Positions 23,928-32,825 of a DNA stretch of 64,000 nt are shown piece after piece. The position numbers and the translations under genes are program-made. Positions within the stretch are counted from its first letter, which is position 1. Every line of letters begins with the position of its first letter. Location of the stretch: positions 44,141 to 108,140 of the forward strand of contig NZ_BOPG01000082.1 in the NCBI RefSeq assembly GCF_016863635.1. The letters run 5' to 3'. Below the pieces are notes generated by a model. It searched no databases. It was not told where the DNA came from and saw only the letters and a program-made list of their open reading frames with translations. Source of the stretch: Virgisporangium aurantiacum (GTDB lineage: Bacteria > Actinomycetota > Actinomycetes > Mycobacteriales > Micromonosporaceae).

Positions 23928-26170
23928 TCCGGGGTGAAGCGGATTCGCGCGGGTCTGGGTGATGTCGTAGTCACCGCGCGGCCGTCGACTGTGGCGCCGT
24001 CGACCGCAACGGGTTCGCGGTCGAATACCGCGATGTCGCCGCGGGGGCCCTGGGTCGGGCGGAGGACCACCTCGGCATCGGTGCGGCTGATCAGTTCGCA
24101 CGTCGTTTCCAGGAGGGTTGCCGGGCCCACGCGGACGCCGTGCGGGAGCATCGCGCCGGCGCGGGCGGGTAGGTACAACCGGCGGCCGTCCAGCAGAAGG
24201 CTGTCGCGATAGGACAGTGAGAACGTGGCGTCGGTCGGGCCGATGTTCAGCAGGTGCAGCAGGCGCTGGCCGGCAGTGTCCACTGTGGACGTTACCAGCA
24301 GGCCCGGGTCGGCGGCGTCGTGGCGTAGGCGGGGTTCCACTCCGAGTTTGGCCAGGCAGGTGCGCCAGAAGTCGAGGTCGCACGGGTAGTCGGCGGTGAC
24401 GAGCACCGCCCGGCCCGGGATCTCGACGCCGCACACCGCGTCTGACCCTGCCACCAGCAGCAGCGGCTCGCCGCCGGCCAGGAACTGGGCGTACCCGACG
24501 CGCACCTCGGGCTGCCCGTCCGCCGTTACCGACGGGAAGTAGTGCGGCGTGCCGTCGACCCGGCCGGTGACTCGGACGCCGAGGGCGTCGGCGAGTACCG
24601 TGCAGGGTGTGCCGTCGACGTCGAACTGCGGCAGGACGCCGTTCAGCAAGAGACGTCCGCCACCGTCCACATAGGACGCCAGCCGTTCCTGGACGGTACG
24701 ACCCAGCGTCGAGGCGCTCGCGAGAACCACCGTGCCGGGGAGATCCGCGGACGACTGCAGATCCACCGCCGGGAACGAGTATCCGGCCAACAGGAGCGCC
24801 CGCGCCAGGATGTCACGCGGTCCCATTCCCCGGTACCGCACCAGATCCGCCACCTGCGCGGCCCGCACCGCCGACGCGGGATGGTGGTACTCCGTCATGT
24901 AGTGGTCGGGTACGAAGCCGAGCGCGAGGCCGTCGTCTTCCTCGTCGCCGTCTGCCAGCAGGTCGGCGGCCCCGCGCACGGCGGCGAACGCGTGGCGGAC
25001 GGCCCCGAACGTGGGGTTGCGCCGGCCTTCCGGGTCGACCGGCGCGGCGAAGCCGTGGCGTTCCCCGGTGAACGCGATGCGGTCGTTGCCGTCGCCGACC
25101 GGTTCGGCGAGAAGGGGGTTGCGGCCGCCCGTGAAGAGGTAGAGGTTCAGCAGCCGGTTGCCCTGGGCCACGCACATGCGGGTCTTCAGCTCGACGGCCT
25201 CCGGCGGGTACAGCTTCGACAGGTCCTCGCCGTAGTCGCCGGTGCCGGCCTCGAACTCCAGCGACGTCAACGGTTGATCGGGGTCGAGCGACGCGGCCAG
25301 GAACGCGTTGGACGTGTAGAGGTCCGGCGCGTTCTCGACGGTGAGGTCGCCGAGGTAGTGGTCGGAGCCCGCCGTCAGCTGCGGCACGCCACGGTAGCTC
25401 TCGAAGAGCTGGCTGATGCCGATCGGGAACGTGCGGCCGCGTCCGGCGTCGGTGCCGTGGACGTTGATGAAGAACGGAATTCCGGTGACGCCGTGCCGCA
25501 GCGCCGATTCGCGCAGGATCGCGACGTAGCGGCGGTACCGGTCGCGCATGTAGCGGCCGAGGTCGTCGTGGACCGCCAACGAGTGCTCCTCGGCGGGAGT
25601 TCGGAAGTCGGCGGGAAGATCGGGGGAGTTGCTGACCCACGACAGCATGCCGATCTCGTTGTCGAGCTGGACGCCGATCACCGGCCCGCCGTTCGGCGCG
25701 AGCCGCGCCGCGAGCATGGGCATGACCGCCGCGTACCAGCCCTCGGCCGCCTCGAGGAACGCGGGCGCGAGGTAGTCCAGCGTCCTCGTGGGTACCACCG
25801 CGCCGTCCCAGGTCAACGGAGGGTCGTCGTACAGGCGGTACGGGATTCCCTCGTTCTTGAGCTCGGCCATGACGAACGGGCCGGGTCGCGCGAGAGCGCG
25901 CAGTCCCTTGCGGTGGGCCAGATCCAGGAACCCGGCCACGTCGCGCTGCGGATGCGTGCGCCCGGTGAGGTCGACACTACGGTCGGGAAGCTCGTGCCAC
26001 AGCCACGGGATGTAGGTGGCGACGGTGTCGCAGCCGGCCTCGATCAGCTTGTCGAGCCGGTCGGCCCAGTAGGACGGGGAGAGCCGGAAATAGTGGACCT
26101 CACCAGCGAGAACGATCTGAGGCTTGCCGTCGATCAGGAGCCGGCGACGGGCGAGAGATACCTGGGACAT
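23924..26170 (-). CDS. Glycoside hydrolase family 35-type beta-galactosidase
   Basis: A 748-residue protein whose first 330 residues form a clan GH-A barrel of GH35 type: LLIDGKPQIVLAGEVHYFR at the start and PGPFVMAELKNEG near 100. The likely acid/base is Glu172 in QLDNEIG and the likely nucleophile is Glu305 or Glu307 in SLEFEAG. Beta-rich accessory domains follow, including a glutamine-amidotransferase-like segment. No signal peptide, so it would cleave imported oligosaccharides in the cytoplasm. GGAAGG lies six bases before ATG 26170. It diverges from the LacI gene, and the shared gap holds an operator. Exact sugar specificity is not readable. Confidence 0.85.
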   Translation of the reverse strand: MSQVSLARRRLLIDGKPQIVLAGEVHYFRLSPSYWADRLDKLIEAGCDTVATYIPWLWHELPDRSVDLTGRTHPQRDVAGFLDLAHRKGLRALARPGPFVMAELKNEGIPYRLYDDPPLTWDGAVVPTRTLDYLAPAFLEAAEGWYAAVMPMLAARLAPNGGPVIGVQLDNEIGMLSWVSNSPDLPADFRTPAEEHSLAVHDDLGRYMRDRYRRYVAILRESALRHGVTGIPFFINVHGTDAGRGRTFPIGISQLFESYRGVPQLTAGSDHYLGDLTVENAPDLYTSNAFLAASLDPDQPLTSLEFEAGTGDYGEDLSKLYPPEAVELKTRMCVAQGNRLLNLYLFTGGRNPLLAEPVGDGNDRIAFTGERHGFAAPVDPEGRRNPTFGAVRHAFAAVRGAADLLADGDEEDDGLALGFVPDHYMTEYHHPASAVRAAQVADLVRYRGMGPRDILARALLLAGYSFPAVDLQSSADLPGTVVLASASTLGRTVQERLASYVDGGGRLLLNGVLPQFDVDGTPCTVLADALGVRVTGRVDGTPHYFPSVTADGQPEVRVGYAQFLAGGEPLLLVAGSDAVCGVEIPGRAVLVTADYPCDLDFWRTCLAKLGVEPRLRHDAADPGLLVTSTVDTAGQRLLHLLNIGPTDATFSLSYRDSLLLDGRRLYLPARAGAMLPHGVRVGPATLLETTCELISRTDAEVVLRPTQGPRGDIAVFDREPVAVDGATVDGRAVTTTSPRPARIRFTPD

Positions 26171-26245
26171 CCGGGGCCTTCCATATGTCGCATGGACATA
26201 ACCGACGCATCTGTTGCGGACTTCTCGGGGCCTGCTTATGGTGCC

Positions 26246-26260
26246 TGTAACCGGTTTCTG
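26246..26260. promoter_or_regulatory. LacI-family operator between GH35 and lacI-type genes
   Basis: TGTAACCGGTTTCTG (26246-26260) fits the LacI-family consensus TGNAANCGNTTNCA at all fixed positions but the last, with the central CG dyad. Fourteen bases, GTAACCGGTTTCTG, are repeated exactly at 35983-35996 before the GH39-type gene. A weaker second site (TGAAACG-CA-CGTTAC) follows at 26261-26275. The site lies about 30 bases before the TTG start of the regulator and 76 bases before the GH35 start, so it can serve both directions. Confidence 0.75.
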
Positions 26261-26290
26261 TGAAACGCACGTTACGGAAGAGGGAAACCT

Positions 26291-27307
26291 TTGAGCAACT
26301 CCAACCGGATGACCGTTCGCGAGATGGCCCGCCTGGCCGGCGTGTCCGTCGCGACGGTGTCCCGCGTCTTCAACGGCACCGGACAGGTGTCGGAGGAGAT
26401 GCGGCAGCGGGTCCTGGAGTCCATCAAGGCGCACGGTTACCAGCCCGACCACCGCGGCAGGGCGCTCGCCGCCCGCCGGCACAACACGATCGGGCTCGTC
26501 TTCCCCGGGCTCGCCGGCCCCTACTTCGGCGAGCTGATCCAGGGGTTCGAGCTGGAAGTGGTGCAGTCACAGGCCGCCGTGCACATCCTCTGCACCCACA
26601 TGCGCCGCGACTCCGACGAACAGGTCGTCGAGATGGCCCGCCGCGTCGACGGGCTGGCAGTGCTCGGCGGCACGGTCTCCGACGACACGCTGCGCCGGCT
26701 GGCCGGCACGCTGCCGGTGGTGGTGCTCGCCGGCACGGGCCCCGGTGCGATCGCGTCGATCCGGGCCGAGAACCACGACGCGATGCGCGACCTCACCACG
26801 CATCTCCTTACCGTGCACGGGTTGCGTGACCTCATCTTCGTCGGCAGCCCCGACGGCTCGCCCGACATCAGCGAGCGCTGGGAGGGCTTCCGCACGGCCC
26901 ATCGCGAGGCCTGTCTTACACCACGGCGGCGCCCGGTACGCGCGGCTTTGAGACAAGAGGATGGTGTGCAGGTGGCGAGCCAGCTCCTGAAGCGCGGCAC
27001 CCTCCCGCAGGCGATCGTGTGCGCCAACGACGAAACCGCCCTCGGCGTCCTCGTCGGGTTGCTCGGCGCCGGCGTGCGGGTGCCCGAAGACGTTGTCATC
27101 ACGGGGTTCGACGACGTCCAGATGGCCGGCCTGGTCGCACCGGCGCTGACCACCGTGCGGCAGCCGATCCGAGAACTCGCGGCCGAGACCGCGCGCCAGT
27201 TGCTGCGTGCCGGCAGCACGCCGCCAGAGAACCGGTTGCTGCCCACCGAGCTTGTGATCCGCCGCAGTTGTGGCTGCGCCAGTGCAGGGAGCACCCCCGA
27301 CCCGTAA
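26291..27307 (+). CDS. LacI-family transcriptional repressor
   Basis: A 338-residue LacI protein. The HTH is at about 7-30 (MTVREMARLAGVSVATVSRVFNG), a hinge helix is near 50-60 (HRGRALAARR), and the periplasmic-binding-like sensor domain follows (TIGLVFPGLAGPYFGELIQGFE; DETALGVLVGLLGAGVRVPEDVVITGFDDV). The tail RRSCGCAS is typical of actinobacterial members. The start is TTG at 26291, preceded by GGAAGAGGGAAA. It probably represses the GH35 gene, itself and the GH39 gene through the shared 14-base operator, and perhaps the ABC importer downstream. The inducer is expected to be a sugar or oligosaccharide. Confidence 0.93.
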   Translation: MSNSNRMTVREMARLAGVSVATVSRVFNGTGQVSEEMRQRVLESIKAHGYQPDHRGRALAARRHNTIGLVFPGLAGPYFGELIQGFELEVVQSQAAVHILCTHMRRDSDEQVVEMARRVDGLAVLGGTVSDDTLRRLAGTLPVVVLAGTGPGAIASIRAENHDAMRDLTTHLLTVHGLRDLIFVGSPDGSPDISERWEGFRTAHREACLTPRRRPVRAALRQEDGVQVASQLLKRGTLPQAIVCANDETALGVLVGLLGAGVRVPEDVVITGFDDVQMAGLVAPALTTVRQPIRELAAETARQLLRAGSTPPENRLLPTELVIRRSCGCASAGSTPDP

Positions 27308-27384
27308 CCCAGATTCGAACATCGACCGCACCACATCCGAGGCCACGGGCCGCGGGTGCGATGCCCTACACCCCTGATCCCCCT

Positions 27385-27402
27385 GGCGCCCCTCCCGGCG
27401 CC
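27385..27402 (+). other. Hairpin in the leader of the ABC importer operon
   Basis: GGCGCC (27385-27390) and GGCGCC (27397-27402) flank a six-base loop. The hairpin lies seven bases before the strong AGGAGG ribosome binding site (27409-27414) of the binding-protein gene. It might moderate read-through from the LacI gene or protect the transcript 5' end. There is no T-run, so it is not a typical terminator. Confidence 0.3.
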
Positions 27403-27423
27403 GTACACAGGAGGTAGTGCAAC

Positions 27424-29085
27424 GTGAGACGCCCAACGCGCTCGCTGATCGCCGCCGTCGCCACCGCCGCGATGCTCGTAGCCGCCGGCTGCACCGGAAC
27501 CGAGAACCAGTCGGGCACCGGTTCCGAAGGCCGGGTCGACTACCTGAACCTGGGCGGCTTCGGCGGTGGCAGCAACCCCCAGCCGAACTACAACCCGTAC
27601 CTCGAAGCCACCCGGCTCGAAGCCATCAACTACCTGTTCGAGCCCCTGATCCAGTTCGACAACTACGGCTGCGAGGCGAAGCCGTGGCTCGCCACCAAGT
27701 GGGAGTGGAAGGACCCGTCGACGCTCGTCTTCACCATGCGCGACGGCGTGAAGTGGAACGACGGCCAGGCGTTCACCGCCAAGGACGTCGAGTTCACGTT
27801 CAACATGCTGAAGCAGCACAAGGCATTGGACCTCCGCGGCCTGTGGCGCTACCTCTCCGCGGTGACCGCGCCCGACGACAAGACCGCCGAGTTCAAGTTC
27901 AACGGGCCCGGCGCCGGCGCGTTCACGGAGATCGACGACGTGAAGATCGTGCCCAAGCACATCTGGGAGAAGCAGACCGACCCGGTGACGTTCGTCAACG
28001 CCGACAACCCGGTCGGCACCGGACCGTTCACGGTGAAGTCCTTCAACGGCCAGCAGTTGGTGATCGCCCGTTCGCCCGGCTACTGGCAGGCCGACAAGGT
28101 CAGGGTCGACGAGGTCCGGTTCAACAACGACCAGACCGATCAGCAGATCAAGCAGCTCCAGCTCAGCCGCGGCGAGTTCGACAGCAACGCCATCTTCGTG
28201 CCCGACATCCAGAAGACGTACGTCGAACGCGACCCGAAGAACAACCACTACTGGTACCCGGCGGACGCGAACATCAGCCTGTACCTGAACCTCACCAAGG
28301 CGCCGTTCAACGACGTCGCGTTCCGCCGGGCGCTGCTCACCGCGATCAACCGCCAGGAGATCGCCGACAAGGCCCAGTTCGGCTACGTGAAGCCCGCCAG
28401 CCAGACCGGCATCAAGATTCCGAACCAGGAGGACTTCATCCCGGCGGACATCGCGAACAAGGGCGTCCAGCCGTTCGACACCGCGAAGGCCGACCGTGAG
28501 CTGACCGCCGCCGGTTACACCAAGAGCGGCGACGGCAAGCGTCTCGACAAGAGCGGCAAGCCGATCGCGTTCAAGTTCGCGGTGCCGGGTGACTGGACCG
28601 ACTGGGTCGCCGCCCAGAAGATCATCATCGAGAACCTGACCGCGCTCGGGTTCCAGATCACCCAGGACGGCCCGGCGTTCCCGTCGTACGAGAACGACCG
28701 CGCCATCGGCAACTACGACGCGGTGCTCGGTGTGTACGGCGGCTCCTGCAACATGTACCGCAACTACCAGGAGGCGCTGTCGAGTGACGTGTCGGCCCCG
28801 ATCGGGCAGAAGGCGGTCAGCAACTTCGTCCGCTGGAACGACCCGCGCACCGACGAGCTGATCGACAAGCTGTTCGCGGCGCAGGACAAGGACGCGCAGA
28901 AGCCGATCGTCGCCGACCTGGCGAAGATCATGATGGAGCAGGTGCCGGTGATCCCGCTGTGGTACGGCGCGCGCTGGTTCCAGTACTCGACGAAGAAGGC
29001 CACCGGCTGGCCGAACGAGAAGGACCCGTACGGCATGCCGACGGACAACCTCCTCTGGATCACGAACCTGAAGCCTGCGGGGTAG
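27424..29085 (+). CDS. ABC transporter substrate-binding lipoprotein, family 5 (SBP_bac_5)
   Basis: A 553-residue extracellular binding lipoprotein. The lipobox is VAAGC with Cys23 as the lipidated residue. The mature part follows the family-5 pattern: ARNPYLEATRL..., VFTMRDGVKWNDGQAFTAKDVEFTF near 110, NPVGTGPFTVKSF near 200, and FRRALLTAINRQEIADKA near 300. Family 5 is best known for peptides but also serves cello-, xylo- and manno-oligosaccharides. Flanking GH35 and GH39 enzymes and a LacI repressor make an oligosaccharide likely here. First gene of a four-gene importer operon. Start GTG with AGGAGG nine bases upstream. Confidence 0.92.
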   Translation: MRRPTRSLIAAVATAAMLVAAGCTGTENQSGTGSEGRVDYLNLGGFGGGSNPQPNYNPYLEATRLEAINYLFEPLIQFDNYGCEAKPWLATKWEWKDPSTLVFTMRDGVKWNDGQAFTAKDVEFTFNMLKQHKALDLRGLWRYLSAVTAPDDKTAEFKFNGPGAGAFTEIDDVKIVPKHIWEKQTDPVTFVNADNPVGTGPFTVKSFNGQQLVIARSPGYWQADKVRVDEVRFNNDQTDQQIKQLQLSRGEFDSNAIFVPDIQKTYVERDPKNNHYWYPADANISLYLNLTKAPFNDVAFRRALLTAINRQEIADKAQFGYVKPASQTGIKIPNQEDFIPADIANKGVQPFDTAKADRELTAAGYTKSGDGKRLDKSGKPIAFKFAVPGDWTDWVAAQKIIIENLTALGFQITQDGPAFPSYENDRAIGNYDAVLGVYGGSCNMYRNYQEALSSDVSAPIGQKAVSNFVRWNDPRTDELIDKLFAAQDKDAQKPIVADLAKIMMEQVPVIPLWYGARWFQYSTKKATGWPNEKDPYGMPTDNLLWITNLKPAG

Positions 29086-29087
29086 TC

Positions 29088-30083
29088 ATGGCCTACTTCG
29101 CCAGGCGGTTCCTGTTCTTCCTCGCCACGCTGTGGGCCGCGGTGACCCTGAACTTCCTCATTCCGCGGCTCCAGCCCGGCGATCCCGCCGACGCCATCGT
29201 GCAGCGGCTGGTCGGCAAGGGCGGCTCGATCGACCCGGCACAGGTCGAGGCGATCCGGACGATGCTCGGCGCGCCCGACGGCAACCTGTTCGAGCAGTAC
29301 GTCCAGTACCTGGGTGCGTTGTTCCGGGGAGACTTCGGGATCTCCTACACGTACTTCCCGTACACGGTGACGCACATGATCGGGCAGACCCTGCCGTGGA
29401 CGGTGGTTCTGGTCAGCGTCACCCAGATCCTGGCCTTCGTCATCGGGAACCTGCTCGGCACGTGGGCGGCCCACCGCCGCAACAGCCGGGTCGACTCGGT
29501 GATCACGCTGGGGTCGACGTTCGTCGGCACGTTGCCGTTCTTCTGGATCGCGATGCTGCTGATCTACGTCTTCGCGTTCATGCTGCCGTGGTTCCCCAGC
29601 GACGGCGGCTTCGGGCCGGGCAGTTCGCCGGGCTGGAACTGGGTGTTCATCTCCGACGCGATCCAGCACAGCGTGCTGCCGGCGGTCGCGTTGCTCATCA
29701 CCGGTCCGATCGGCTGGATCATCGGGATGCGCAACAACATGGTGCAGAGCCTCGGCGAGGACTACACGCGGCTCGCAGTGGCGAAGGGTCTGCGCGGCCG
29801 GCGGGTCGCGTTCACGTACGGCGGCCGGATCGCGATCCTGCCGAACGTCACCGGGTTCGCGATCGCGTTGGGCAGCATCCTCGGCGGCACCGTGCTGGTG
29901 GAGACGGTGTTCAACTACCCGGGCATGGGCCGGTTGCTACTGGAGGCGGTGACCAACCGGGACTTCCCGCTGATGCAGGCCATCTTCCTGTTCACCACCG
30001 TGGGCGTGCTGATCGCCAACTTCGGCGCCGACCTCCTCTACGGGTTCCTGGATCCGCGCGTTCGTAAGGGAGCCCACACATGA
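29088..30083 (+). CDS. ABC transporter permease, DppB type
   Basis: A 331-residue permease with six predicted membrane helices. It begins FARRFLFFLATLWAAVTLNFLIPRLQPGDP, the usual DppB signature, and carries the coupling loop EDYTRLAVAKGLRGRRVAFTYGGRIAILPNV that contacts the ATPase. A long periplasmic loop after helix 1 is present. It starts two bases after the binding-protein stop, and its stop overlaps the next permease by four bases, so the importer is one transcription unit. Confidence 0.94.
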   Translation: MAYFARRFLFFLATLWAAVTLNFLIPRLQPGDPADAIVQRLVGKGGSIDPAQVEAIRTMLGAPDGNLFEQYVQYLGALFRGDFGISYTYFPYTVTHMIGQTLPWTVVLVSVTQILAFVIGNLLGTWAAHRRNSRVDSVITLGSTFVGTLPFFWIAMLLIYVFAFMLPWFPSDGGFGPGSSPGWNWVFISDAIQHSVLPAVALLITGPIGWIIGMRNNMVQSLGEDYTRLAVAKGLRGRRVAFTYGGRIAILPNVTGFAIALGSILGGTVLVETVFNYPGMGRLLLEAVTNRDFPLMQAIFLFTTVGVLIANFGADLLYGFLDPRVRKGAHT

Positions 30084-31006
30084 GCACTCCGGTACAGGCC
30101 GCTCCGACCCACGCGGTGCAGTCGGAAGGTCTTCAGGTCGAGTCGGCCGAGGTCGGTCGCAAGTGGATTCCCGGCTGGTTCGTGATCCTGTGGCGCAACC
30201 GCAAGTGCCGCATCGGTGTCGTGATGCTCGCGGTGTTCGTGCTCGCGGCTCTGTTCGCGCCACTCATCACGCCGGCCGACCCGCGGGCCGACGACTTCGC
30301 CCGGTCGGCCGGCCCGTCGGCCGAGCACTGGCTGGGCACCACCGCGCAGGGCGAGGACGTGTGGTCGCAACTCATCTACGGTGCCCGCGCCTCGCTGACC
30401 GTCGGAATCGTCGCCGGGGTCATCTGCACGGTGATCGCGCTCGTGATCGGGCTGCTGGCCGGTTACAAGCAGGGCTGGGTCGACGAGGTCCTGTCGTTCT
30501 TCATCAACCTGGGCCTCGTGATTCCGGCGCTGCCGCTGATGATCACGCTGGCCGCCTACGCACCGGTGCGCGGGCTGTGGCTCATCATCATCGTCATCAG
30601 CGTCACCGGGTGGGCGTACGGGGCGCGCATCAAACGGTCCCAGATCATCACCTTGCGCACCCGCGACTACATCACGGCGGCGCGGTTCGCCGGCGACCGC
30701 ACGTGGCGCATAATCTTCCGCGAGATCGTGCCGAACATGACCTCGCTGATCGTGGTGGGCTTCATGGGCGCCGCGCTGGGCGCGATCGGTGGTGAGGCCG
30801 GGCTCGCGTTCCTCGGGCTCGGTGACCCGCAGACGGTCAGCTGGGGCACGATGCTCAACCAGGCGAGCCTCGGTGGCGCGATGCTCACCGGTCAGTGGGC
30901 GTGGCTGATCGCGCCCGGTCTCGCGTTGTCGTTGCTGATCCTGTCGTTCACGCTGATCAACTTCGGCATCGACGCCCTGAGCAACCCGCACCTCCGGGAG
31001 GACTGA
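30080..31006 (+). CDS. ABC transporter permease, DppC type
   Basis: A 308-residue permease with six membrane helices and a polar N-terminal arm of about 40 residues ending in WRNRKCRIGVVMLAVF. DYITAARFAGDRTWRIIFREIVPNMTSLI is the coupling loop. HWLGTTAQGEDVWSQLIYGARASL is the DppC family motif. It forms a heterodimer with the DppB-type protein. Confidence 0.94.
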   Translation: MSTPVQAAPTHAVQSEGLQVESAEVGRKWIPGWFVILWRNRKCRIGVVMLAVFVLAALFAPLITPADPRADDFARSAGPSAEHWLGTTAQGEDVWSQLIYGARASLTVGIVAGVICTVIALVIGLLAGYKQGWVDEVLSFFINLGLVIPALPLMITLAAYAPVRGLWLIIIVISVTGWAYGARIKRSQIITLRTRDYITAARFAGDRTWRIIFREIVPNMTSLIVVGFMGAALGAIGGEAGLAFLGLGDPQTVSWGTMLNQASLGGAMLTGQWAWLIAPGLALSLLILSFTLINFGIDALSNPHLRED

Positions 31007-31007
31007 G

Positions 31008-32825
31008 ATGCCGCTCTTATCGGTGCAGAACCTGTCGGTGACCTACACCCCGCGCGACCACCCGGCCGTGCGTGCGGTCCACGACGTGTCGTTCACCGTC
31101 GACGACGACGAGTTCGTCGGCCTGCTCGGCGAGTCCGGCTGCGGAAAGTCCACATTGGGCAATGCGATCCTGCGGCTGCTGGCGCCACCGGCGCGGATCA
31201 GCGGCGGAACGGTCGAGTTCGGCGGCCGCGACATCACCAAGCTGGCGCAGGACGAGTTGCGGGAGATGCGCTGGGTCGACCTGTCGACGGTGTTCCAGAG
31301 CAGCATGAACTCGCTCAACCCGGTGATCCGCGTCGAGGACCAGTTCGCCGACACGTTCGACGCACACAGGGACGCGCCGAAGACCGATCCGGCCGAGCTG
31401 CTGCGGATGGTGTCGCTGGATCCCGAGGTGCTCAAGGCGTTCCCGCACGAGTTGTCGGGTGGCATGAAGCAGCGGGTGGCGCTCGCGCTGGCGCTCGCCC
31501 TGCGGCCGAAGCTCGTGCTGCTCGACGAGCCCACTACCGGGCTCGACGTCGTGGTGCAGCGCAGCATCCTGAACGAGCTGCGCACGCTGCGCGAGCAACT
31601 CGGGTTCGCGGTCATCTTCATCAGCCACGACCTCGGCACGGTGCTGGAACTGGCCGACCGCGTGATGGTGATGTACGGCGGCGAGCTCGTCGAGAACCGG
31701 CCGGCGGCCGAGATGCTCCGCGATCCGCGGCATCCGTACACCCGCGGGCTGCTCGGCTCCTACGCCGACCCGCGGCTCGCCGAGGTGAACGTCACCTACA
31801 TTCCCGGCCGGCCGCCGGACCTGAGCCGCGAGCACCGGGGCTGCCTGTTCACCCCGCGCTGCCCGTACGCCGAGGACCAGTGCCGCGAAACGCATCCGGA
31901 GCTGCTGGAGAACCACGGCGGCCTGGTGCGGTGTCACGTCGCGCAGCAGGAGCGGCTGCCCGCGGCCCGGAAGGGCGGTTTCTCCACAGTGGACACTGCG
32001 GCCGTCGCCGTGGTCGAGCCGGTCGCGGACGCTCCGGTGCTCGCCGTCGAGAACGTCTCGAAGACCTACCGGACCCGTCGGGGGCTGCGTACCAGCACCA
32101 CCGAGGCGGTGATCGACGTGTCGCTGAAACTGTTCGCGGGACGGGTGACCGCACTCGTCGGCCAGAGCGGCAGCGGCAAGTCCACGATCGCCCGCCTGGT
32201 GACGGGAGTGGAGCGGCCGACCGAGGGCACGGTCACGTTCGGCGAGACGCGCGTCGACCGGTTGCGCGGGCGCGCCCTGCGGGACTACCGGCGGCACGTG
32301 CAGATGGTGTTCCAGGACCCGTTCAGCGCGCTGAACCCGACCCGCACCGTCGCGTACGCGCTGTCGCGTCCGCTCGTCAACTATCGCGGGCTGCGCGGCC
32401 GCGCGGTCCGCGACCGCGCCGCGGAGCTGCTCGAAAGCGTCGGCCTGTCGCCGGCCGCGCAGTTCCTCGACAAGCTGCCGCACCAGCTCTCCGGCGGCCA
32501 GCGCCAGCGCGTGGTGACGGCGCGGGCGCTGGCGCCGGAACCGGAGATCCTGATCGCCGACGAGCCGATCTCGATGCTCGACGTGTCGATCCGGGCCGAG
32601 ATCCTGGAGCTGCTCGGCGAGCTGGCGCGCAGCCGCGGCCTGGCGATGCTCTACATCACCCACGACCTGTTGAGCGCCCGCCTGCTCGCCGACGACGTGC
32701 TGGTGCTGAACAAGGGCCAGCTCGTCGAGAGCGGGCCGACGCTCGAGGTCATCCGTTCGGCGAAGGACGACTACACGCGACTGCTGCTGGACTCGATCCC
32801 CAACCCGTTCGCCAAGACCGCCTGA
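31008..32825 (+). CDS. Double ATPase of the oligosaccharide/peptide ABC importer (DppD-DppF fusion)
   Basis: A 605-residue protein with two nucleotide-binding domains. Domain 1: Walker A GESGCGKS at 41-48, signature LSGGMKQR, Walker B LVLLDEPTTGLD, then the oligopeptide-transporter C-terminal region with cysteines GCLFTPRCPYAEDQCRE. Domain 2: Walker A GQSGSGKS at about 385-392, signature LSGGQRQR, Walker B ILIADEPISMLD. In many bacteria these are two genes; here one frame supplies both halves. The start is one base after the upstream stop. Its last 55 bases overlap the convergent membrane-protein gene. Confidence 0.95.
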   Translation: MPLLSVQNLSVTYTPRDHPAVRAVHDVSFTVDDDEFVGLLGESGCGKSTLGNAILRLLAPPARISGGTVEFGGRDITKLAQDELREMRWVDLSTVFQSSMNSLNPVIRVEDQFADTFDAHRDAPKTDPAELLRMVSLDPEVLKAFPHELSGGMKQRVALALALALRPKLVLLDEPTTGLDVVVQRSILNELRTLREQLGFAVIFISHDLGTVLELADRVMVMYGGELVENRPAAEMLRDPRHPYTRGLLGSYADPRLAEVNVTYIPGRPPDLSREHRGCLFTPRCPYAEDQCRETHPELLENHGGLVRCHVAQQERLPAARKGGFSTVDTAAVAVVEPVADAPVLAVENVSKTYRTRRGLRTSTTEAVIDVSLKLFAGRVTALVGQSGSGKSTIARLVTGVERPTEGTVTFGETRVDRLRGRALRDYRRHVQMVFQDPFSALNPTRTVAYALSRPLVNYRGLRGRAVRDRAAELLESVGLSPAAQFLDKLPHQLSGGQRQRVVTARALAPEPEILIADEPISMLDVSIRAEILELLGELARSRGLAMLYITHDLLSARLLADDVLVLNKGQLVESGPTLEVIRSAKDDYTRLLLDSIPNPFAKTA

